From CAYXLI01 sp964464925 (GTDB taxonomy: Bacteria > Acidobacteriota > Terriglobia > Bryobacterales > Bryobacteraceae), in assembly GCA_964464925.1 (NCBI GenBank), contig CAYXLI010000055.1:1-20298 (forward strand): DNA of 20,298 bases, written 5' to 3'. How positions within the stretch are numbered: the first letter of the stretch is position 1; each line of letters starts with the position of its first letter. Of this stretch, positions 15,149 to 20,298 are shown in pieces. The translations under genes were made by a program, and so were the position numbers. The notes under the pieces are model-generated. The model saw nothing but the letters and a program-made list of their open reading frames with translations, was not told the DNA's origin and did no database searches.

Positions 15149-16675
15149 TTAAGTTACCGGACCGGGATTGAAGGGAACCAAGGCGTTCGCCAGGCCCCAG
15201 TGCTCAGCCCAGGTCTTCTTACGCCCGCTGGCCACGTCCAACAGGAGGCGGAACAGTCTCCAACCGGACTCTTCGATCGTGAACGTGCCGGTCGCGATTC
15301 CGCCGGCGTCGAGGTCGATGAGGTCCGGCCATTTTTCTGCGAGCGCCGTTCGAGATGACACTTTCACTACCGGCACCATGGCGAGACCGTAGGGAGTGCC
15401 TTCGCCAGTAGTGAAAACGTGCAGGTTCATGGAGGCAAGTTGCTGGGTGCCGCAGATGAAGTCGCTCGCGGGAGTAGCGGCGAAGACCAGACCCTTATGC
15501 GTGACTCGTTCGCCGTGGGTGGCGACGTAGGAAATTGCGGAGGTGCCCGACTTCGCTACCGAGCCGAGCGCCTTTTCGACGATGTTCGCCAGACCTCCAC
15601 GCTTGTTGCCGGGCGTCGGATTGGCGCTACGGTCGGCCGCACCGCGGGAGAGGTACTCGTCATACCAGCGCATTTCCCGGATGAGCGCCTGCCCGACCTC
15701 GCGATTGACGGCGCGCGGAGTGAGCAGATGAACCGCGTCTCGCACCTCGGTGACTTCAGAGAACATGACAGTGCCGCCCGCACGCACGATCAGGTCAGCA
15801 GCAAAGCCGACCGCCGGATTGCAGGTAACTCCCGAGAACGCGTCGCTGCCACCGCACTGAAGACCCACGATTAGATCAGAAGCCGGACAAGGGACGCGTT
15901 GCCGCCGGTTCAAATGCTCCAGGCGCCGCTCCGCCGCGCGCAAAATGGCAGCAACGATTTCGCCAAAGCCCTGCAGATCCTGAAGACGAATTACGTTCGG
16001 AGTGGGATCGACGATCGGGAAGAGGCGCGACGGCTGCAGCTTCTCGCAGCCCAGACTGATGATGAGCGGGTCGCCGCCGAGGTTGGGATTGCGCGCGATG
16101 TTGCCGATGGTGCGGATAGGTACGGCCGCGCCGGGCGCGTCGATCGCGACACCGCAGCCGTAGCCGTGCGTGATGGCGATGGCTCCGTCTACGTTCGGGT
16201 AGCGCGGCAGCAGTTCCTTGCGAATGCGTTCGACCGCGTAATCCACAGTGGGCGCGACGCATTGCACAGTGGTGGTGATGCCAAGCAGGTTGCGCGTGCC
16301 AACTGTGCCATCGGGGTTGCGATAGCCTTCGAAGGTAAAGCCTTCCAGCGGCGGTTGCGGCGCGGGCACCTCGGTGGCGATTTCCAGCTCGTCCAGAGCG
16401 GGCGGAGCCGGTTGCCTGATGAGTTCTTCCCGAACCCACCGGCCGGGCTCAATGTCACGATTTGCGTAGCCGATGACCTGGCCGTAACGGATGATGGGCT
16501 CGCCTTCTCTAAATGATGTCAGTGCGATCTTATGAGATTGAGGAATTGGTTCGCGCGCGTTCAGGCCGGAGGAGAACGGCGCATCGCCGGTCACGCCTTC
16601 GGGGTTCGCGATGATCGCGACGTTATCGCGCGGATTGACTCGAATGTAAAGCGGGTCCAAAAAGAAGATTATCAA
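15149..16675 (-). CDS. garD: Galactarate dehydratase
   Basis: A 508-residue protein colinear with E. coli GarD (as I recall that sequence, 523 residues) almost throughout. GarD removes water from galactarate to give 5-keto-4-deoxy-glucarate. The N-terminal SAF-like domain (about 8-90) has YIRVNPRDNVAIIANPEG and RYGQVIGYANRDIEPGRWV. The C-terminal UxaA/GarD catalytic part has LEGFTFEGYRNPDGTVGTRN, YPNVDGAIAITHGYGCGVAI, LGCEKLQP (208-215), LQCGGSDAFSGVT (272-284), MFSEVTEVRDAVHLLTPRAV, PGNKRGGLANIVEKALGS (355-372) and the closing FNPGPVT. An internal segment near 216-235 is shorter than in E. coli. No ATG or GTG is available at the 5' end: the choice is TTG 16675 or TTG 16660. It is followed directly by the ThuA-DUF1080 gene and is divergent from the OPT gene. 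No garL, garR or garP is visible here. Confidence 0.93.
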   Translation of the reverse strand: MIIFFLDPLYIRVNPRDNVAIIANPEGVTGDAPFSSGLNAREPIPQSHKIALTSFREGEPIIRYGQVIGYANRDIEPGRWVREELIRQPAPPALDELEIATEVPAPQPPLEGFTFEGYRNPDGTVGTRNLLGITTTVQCVAPTVDYAVERIRKELLPRYPNVDGAIAITHGYGCGVAIDAPGAAVPIRTIGNIARNPNLGGDPLIISLGCEKLQPSRLFPIVDPTPNVIRLQDLQGFGEIVAAILRAAERRLEHLNRRQRVPCPASDLIVGLQCGGSDAFSGVTCNPAVGFAADLIVRAGGTVMFSEVTEVRDAVHLLTPRAVNREVGQALIREMRWYDEYLSRGAADRSANPTPGNKRGGLANIVEKALGSVAKSGTSAISYVATHGERVTHKGLVFAATPASDFICGTQQLASMNLHVFTTGEGTPYGLAMVPVVKVSSRTALAEKWPDLIDLDAGGIATGTFTIEESGWRLFRLLLDVASGRKKTWAEHWGLANALVPFNPGPVT

Positions 16676-16693
16676 ACCGGAGGACGCTTCCCC

Positions 16694-16700
16694 AGGAGGA
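16694..16700 (+). promoter_or_regulatory. Strong ribosome binding site in front of a leader ORF
   Basis: AGGAGGA, 9 nt before the ATG at 16710. This ATG opens an eight-codon frame rather than the transporter frame, so the best ribosome site in the region does not serve the transporter start directly. Confidence 0.6.
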
Positions 16701-16709
16701 AGTAGTACG

Positions 16710-16736
16710 ATGGGGCTTCACAAAGTGAGGCCATGA
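16710..16736 (+). CDS. Eight-codon leader ORF upstream of the OPT transporter
   Basis: ATG 16710 with a strong upstream AGGAGGA encodes MGLHKVRP and stops at TGA 16734-16736. The stop overlaps the transporter start as ATGA (16733-16736). This is the arrangement of a translated leader that hands ribosomes on to the next gene. Whether the peptide itself matters is unknown. The only other candidate ribosome site for the transporter is a GAGG 2-3 nt before its ATG, which is too close to work well. Confidence 0.45.
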   Translation: MGLHKVRP

Positions 16737-18721
16737 TCGCCAGCGAGCAGAACACTGCCAAGGGTCTTCCGAAAAATGCGTACACGCCCTTGCTTCCGGG
16801 CGAAGCGTATGAATCCGTGGTTCCGGCAACCGTGGTGCTGCCGGAACTCACGCCCCGCTCCCTAGGCTGGGGGCTGCTGCTGTGCATCATCTTCACGGTG
16901 GCGTCTGCGTACTCCGGACTGAAAGTCGGGCAGGTGATGGAAGCCGCGATTCCTATATCCATTCTTGCCATCGGCCTGGCGCGCGTGTACCCGCGCAGAT
17001 CGAGCGTTCTGGAAAATGTGATCATCACGGGGATTGGCGGCCTGGCCGGCTCCGTTGTGGCGGGCGCGATCTTCACGCTGCCCGCGCTGTACATCCTGAA
17101 GCTGGATCCGCATCCGCTGCAGACGATTTTCATTTGCCTCGCGGGCGGTTGCCTGGGTGTGCTGTTTCTGATTCCTCTACGGCGTTATTTCGTGCGCGAG
17201 ATGCACGGCATTCTGCCCTACCCCGAGGCCACTGCGATTACCGAAGTGCTGGTAACGGGCGAGAAAGGCGGATCCCAGGCGAAGCTTCTGTTGCAGGCGA
17301 CGCTGATCTCCGGCATCTATGACTTCTTCGTCACCACATTTCATCCGTGGAAGGAATATCTCGATTTCCAGTTCATTCCACTGATGAAGGACCTCGCGAC
17401 GCGTTCGAAGGTCTTTCTAGGCTTTGACGCAATCGGCTTCATTCTCGGACTTGGTTACGTGATGGGGCTGCGTAGCTCACTCATCCTCTGCGCCGGCGGT
17501 GTGCTTTCGAATATCGTGCTGGTGCCCATCATCTGGATGGTCGGGAGCCATATGCCGGACGTGGTGGTGTATCCCGGGACGATTCCGATCGCGAAAATGA
17601 CTGCCGCACAGATTTTTCGAAGCTATGTGCGCTTCATTGGTGTGGGCGCCATCGCAACCGCGGGGATCTTCGGAATCCTGAAATCGATCAGAGTGGTTGC
17701 GAGTTCGTTCGGTATTGCAATTCGCGCGTTCCACCGCGGCGAAGAATCCACCAGCACGCGCACCGACCGTGACATTCCGGTGATGACGATTCTGGTGGGC
17801 GTAGTAATATCCGCTGTGGCGATCGCTGCCATGCTGGGTAGTTTGTCGGGCAATGCACTCGCCATCGGAATCGGACTGGTGCTGGCTTTGGTGTTCTCGT
17901 TTTTCTTCACGTCCGTTGCGGCGAACGCGATTGCCACCACGGCGCGAAATCCTGTGTCAGGCATGACGATGCTGACTATCATTATTTCCTGCGTTGTGCT
18001 GTTGGAGTTCGGAGTGTCCGGTACCACGGGCATGTTCTTCGTGATGGCAATCGCGGGAATGGTGTGCACTGCGCTTTCGGTTTCCGGACAAACCGTCACC
18101 GATCTCAAGACCGGCTACTGGCTGGGATCCACTCCGGCCGCGCAGGAGAAGGTGAAGTTTATAGGCGTCGTCGCGGCGTCGATCGCCGCGGGGCTGACAA
18201 TCGTGATGCTGGCACATACCTTCCAGTTTGGCGAAGCGGCTCCGGGCGATGCGCGCGTGGTGCTCGCCTCGCCACAAGCTTCCATCATGAAGGCGCTTGT
18301 TGAAGGCTTCATGAGCCGCCAGCCGGTGGCTTACTGGCTGTTCGGAGCGGGAGCGGCTATCGCCGTCGTAATGGAAATGCTGGGTGTGCCGGCGCTAATT
18401 TTCGCTCTGGGGATGTATCTTCCGTTGGAGTTGAATTCACCCGCACTGGCCGGTGGATTTCTGGTGCACTTCCTTTCGAAGAAGTCCGATAGCGTGCGGG
18501 AGCGCGGCGTGATCATCGCGTCGGGGCTGATGGCGGGCGGCGCTCTGGGCGGCGTGATTGGCGCGGCTTGCCGGCTCATCCCGGGCTATAAGGAAGAATG
18601 GATTGAGACACCCTTCTTCAATATCGATTGGATCTCGCAGAGCGTCTCAATGCTGATGTTCATCGGCTTATCCTGCTACGTGTGGTTCGGCTCGCAGCGG
18701 ACGTCTAAAGAGGAGAAATGA
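16733..18721 (+). CDS. OPT-family (oligopeptide) transporter
   Basis: A 662-residue integral membrane protein with about 15-16 hydrophobic segments, of the OPT superfamily (PF03169, TIGR00733-like bacterial branch). Typical stretches are SAYSGLKVGQVMEAAIPISI, VLENVIITGIGGLAGSVVAG, ILPYPEATAITEVLVTGEKG, NAIATTARNPVSGMT, VSGQTVTDLKTGYWLGSTPA and the late MYLPLELNSPALAGGFLVHF. The family imports oligopeptides or metal chelates driven by protons. The substrate cannot be read from the sequence, but the next gene encodes a metallopeptidase-like protein coupled by ATGA, which favours peptides. The start is ATG 16733, overlapping the stop of an eight-codon leader ORF. It is divergent from garD with only 57 bp between the start codons, so the two promoters must be packed together or overlap. 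Confidence 0.92.
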   Translation: MIASEQNTAKGLPKNAYTPLLPGEAYESVVPATVVLPELTPRSLGWGLLLCIIFTVASAYSGLKVGQVMEAAIPISILAIGLARVYPRRSSVLENVIITGIGGLAGSVVAGAIFTLPALYILKLDPHPLQTIFICLAGGCLGVLFLIPLRRYFVREMHGILPYPEATAITEVLVTGEKGGSQAKLLLQATLISGIYDFFVTTFHPWKEYLDFQFIPLMKDLATRSKVFLGFDAIGFILGLGYVMGLRSSLILCAGGVLSNIVLVPIIWMVGSHMPDVVVYPGTIPIAKMTAAQIFRSYVRFIGVGAIATAGIFGILKSIRVVASSFGIAIRAFHRGEESTSTRTDRDIPVMTILVGVVISAVAIAAMLGSLSGNALAIGIGLVLALVFSFFFTSVAANAIATTARNPVSGMTMLTIIISCVVLLEFGVSGTTGMFFVMAIAGMVCTALSVSGQTVTDLKTGYWLGSTPAAQEKVKFIGVVAASIAAGLTIVMLAHTFQFGEAAPGDARVVLASPQASIMKALVEGFMSRQPVAYWLFGAGAAIAVVMEMLGVPALIFALGMYLPLELNSPALAGGFLVHFLSKKSDSVRERGVIIASGLMAGGALGGVIGAACRLIPGYKEEWIETPFFNIDWISQSVSMLMFIGLSCYVWFGSQRTSKEEK

Positions 18722-20028
18722 GTTTTCAGGAAACAGTAGGAAACGCGATTCTGGGTATCGATACGTTGTGGGGTGGTGACGTTCTGTGCGCCTCCGGTAC
18801 GGGCAGGTTTATTGCGGATTCGTGGTTTTCTGACGAGCCGCTGCCGATCGCCTACACGCATCCCGCGGCAGCGAAGCTGCGAGAGTCCGGCGGCGTATCG
18901 GCGAAGACTCCCGATGCGGCCGCAGTGGATGAGTATCTGAAGTCGGTGGATGTGCGCGGAGCCATAGAAGGGCTAAAAGGCAGCGACTATCTGAACGGGC
19001 TAGGCGAATCTTTCCGGATCATGTACGACCTGGCCATGGAGATCCTTGGCAGGGGCGAACCGGTGCCGTATGAGCGCTGCGTAATTGCATCCACAGGGCG
19101 CAAACCCGAACAGTCGGATCCAACCGGGAAGCGGGAACGCCTGGCGGAACTGCTGGCACGCACCGGGTATCCGTCGAAGACGCGAGACGAATTGCTGGCC
19201 GCCGTGGATGCGTGGCGCCGCGCCCGCATGATCCCGATGGCCTCTGTTCGTGCGCTTGGTGATGCGGTGATCGCACATTTCGATTCGCTCAGCGCGCGCA
19301 ACCTGCTGCCCTATTTGCCTGAAGAGCTTCATTCCGTCCCTAGAGCGAATATCGAATTTCTGCCTATCAAGGATGCCTGGTTCTCAGGCTCAATGAACTA
19401 TCTCGGCCGTGCGCGAAATGCCGACGGTTCGCCGCGATATGAGGCCACGTATGAGATCAATGCGTCTCTGGAGATTTCCGTGCCGGAGTTCTTCCAACTC
19501 GTCAGCCACGAGGTGGTGCCCGGCCACGTGACCACGTTCGCGTATTTGCAGAACCTGTATGTGCGCGGGAAGGTGGGTTTTGAGGGTACGGTGTTGACGA
19601 TGAACACGCGTGCCGCCGCGCTATTCGAGGGGATCGCGAACAATGCCATGCTGATGGCGTACGGCGTGACCGAGGTGGATCAGCTTCCGGATGAGGACTT
19701 GCAGATCGGCGTGCTGCTCGCGCTGTTACAGGATGACGCGAAGAACCAGTCTTCTTACCTGACGTGGAAACAGGGCATGGCACAGCCGGATGTGGCAACC
19801 ACGCTGCGCCGCGAGTTCCTGGTATCCGACGAGCGGGCCGGTAAATTGTCCGGAGCCTGGGGCCGGCATCCGCTACTGGGCCGGATGTATCTGCCTGCCT
19901 ACCGCGCCGGAACTGAGCGCGTGGCGGAATGGCGGCGGAAATATCGTCCGGAACAATTACTGCCTGTTTTGTTCGGATGTTCGGGATTAGTAGACGTCAC
20001 TACGATCGAAAAGCTGCTGCCGCTCTAG
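18718..20028 (+). CDS. DUF885-like putative metallopeptidase
   Basis: A 436-residue protein without a signal peptide or membrane segment. The key motif is SHEVVPGH (263-270), an HExxPGH form of the zinc-site motif seen in DUF885 proteins (HEAIPGHH). A further Glu lies 34 residues on (FEGIANNA, Glu304), where DUF885 members have an EGWA-like motif. His264, His270 and Glu304 are therefore plausible metal ligands and Glu265 a plausible catalytic base (inference). Overall similarity to classic DUF885 proteins appears distant and the protein is shorter than the usual 550-600 residues. ATG 18718 overlaps the stop of the OPT gene (ATGA) and has GAGGAG just upstream, so the two are translationally coupled. 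By context it may cleave what the transporter imports. A hairpin terminator follows. Confidence 0.75.
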   Translation: MSFQETVGNAILGIDTLWGGDVLCASGTGRFIADSWFSDEPLPIAYTHPAAAKLRESGGVSAKTPDAAAVDEYLKSVDVRGAIEGLKGSDYLNGLGESFRIMYDLAMEILGRGEPVPYERCVIASTGRKPEQSDPTGKRERLAELLARTGYPSKTRDELLAAVDAWRRARMIPMASVRALGDAVIAHFDSLSARNLLPYLPEELHSVPRANIEFLPIKDAWFSGSMNYLGRARNADGSPRYEATYEINASLEISVPEFFQLVSHEVVPGHVTTFAYLQNLYVRGKVGFEGTVLTMNTRAAALFEGIANNAMLMAYGVTEVDQLPDEDLQIGVLLALLQDDAKNQSSYLTWKQGMAQPDVATTLRREFLVSDERAGKLSGAWGRHPLLGRMYLPAYRAGTERVAEWRRKYRPEQLLPVLFGCSGLVDVTTIEKLLPL

Positions 20029-20035
20029 GTTTGGT

Positions 20036-20063
20036 CTCCGGACGCGAGTCCGGGGCCTTTGTT
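20036..20063 (+). terminator. Hairpin terminator after the OPT/metallopeptidase operon
   Basis: The stem CCGGAC (20038-20043) pairs with GTCCGG (20048-20053) around a GCGA tetraloop of the stable GNRA type. One C-G and one T-G pair extend it outward (20036/20055, 20037/20054). A short T-rich run (CCTTTGTTT) follows. It starts 8 nt after the stop at 20028, as expected for a factor-independent terminator. Confidence 0.65.
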
Positions 20064-20145
20064 TCGCCGAAGAGCACAGTGTCGCCTCAGGCGCGCCTAT
20101 ATACCCGCGAAACTCGGACTCAACGAATTACGGCAGAAACCGTAT

Positions 20146-20289
20146 ATGAATGATGATGAGCCTAACCGGTCTCCGCATTGTGACATCACTCACCGTAATT
20201 TTGCCGGTTGGCTACCATCAAGCACCTTCGCCGAAGGCTGGCATGCCTTTGTACGGAGAACAGATCCGGTCGCAATCTGGAAACCATAG
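20146..20289 (+). CDS. Possible small hypothetical ORF
   Basis: An open frame of 47 codons starts at ATG 20146 (MNDDEPNRSPHCDI) and stops at 20289. No good ribosome site precedes it and the sequence is not recognisable. It lies beyond the terminator at the window edge, so it might belong to the next transcription unit or be chance. Confidence 0.2.
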   Translation: MNDDEPNRSPHCDITHRNFAGWLPSSTFAEGWHAFVRRTDPVAIWKP

Positions 20290-20298
20290 GTCGGAATG

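Noticed and set aside
20229..20241. Short inverted repeat CTTCG-C-CGAAG near the right edge
   Set aside because: The five-base arms with a one-base loop cannot fold as a stable hairpin and no T-run follows; likely chance.

Overview
The window looks like a chromosomal segment of an acidobacterium of the Solibacter/Bryobacter group. The evidence is a secreted protein with the C-terminal domain first described from Solibacter (TIGR03437 type), a large Oar-like TonB-dependent receptor with an N-terminal carboxypeptidase-regulatory-like domain, Tat-exported glucoamylase-like hydrolases and a ThuA-DUF1080 fusion. This placement is inferred from gene content; there is no rRNA gene to confirm it. I saw no tRNA, rRNA, CRISPR array, insertion sequence or phage gene.

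Layout, left to right. (1) 1-2207, minus: a secreted TIGR03437-domain protein whose 3' end lies outside the window. (2) 2411-4748, minus: a three-PAS sensor histidine kinase overlapped by a single-domain response regulator that has no ordinary start codon. (3) 5116-7721: two paralogous Tat-exported PF10091/GH144-like hydrolases facing tail to tail. (4) 7751-11155, minus: a TonB-dependent receptor just upstream of the second hydrolase, probably in one operon with it. (5) 11378-13632, plus: a LacI-family regulator overlapping an MFS transporter, divergent from the receptor. The intergenic region holds a near-consensus sigma70-type promoter for the receptor and two almost identical LacI-type palindromes 108 bp apart. 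(6) 13654-16675, minus: galactarate dehydratase (garD) followed 4-16 bp later by a ThuA-DUF1080 fusion. (7) 16733-20028, plus: an OPT-family transporter preceded by an 8-codon leader ORF and coupled by ATGA to a DUF885-like HExxPGH metalloprotein, then a hairpin terminator.

Together, genes 3-5 read as one carbohydrate-use locus. The receptor would bring an oligosaccharide across the outer membrane, the two exported hydrolases would cut it, the MFS protein would carry a product across the inner membrane, and the LacI protein would repress the receptor operon until an inducer appears. The GH144 family makes beta-1,2-glucan (sophoro-oligosaccharide) a reasonable substrate guess, but this is not proven. 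Genes 6-7 form a second metabolic block: sugar-acid dehydration plus a disaccharide or sugar-derivative protein, divergent from what looks like a peptide uptake and breakdown pair.
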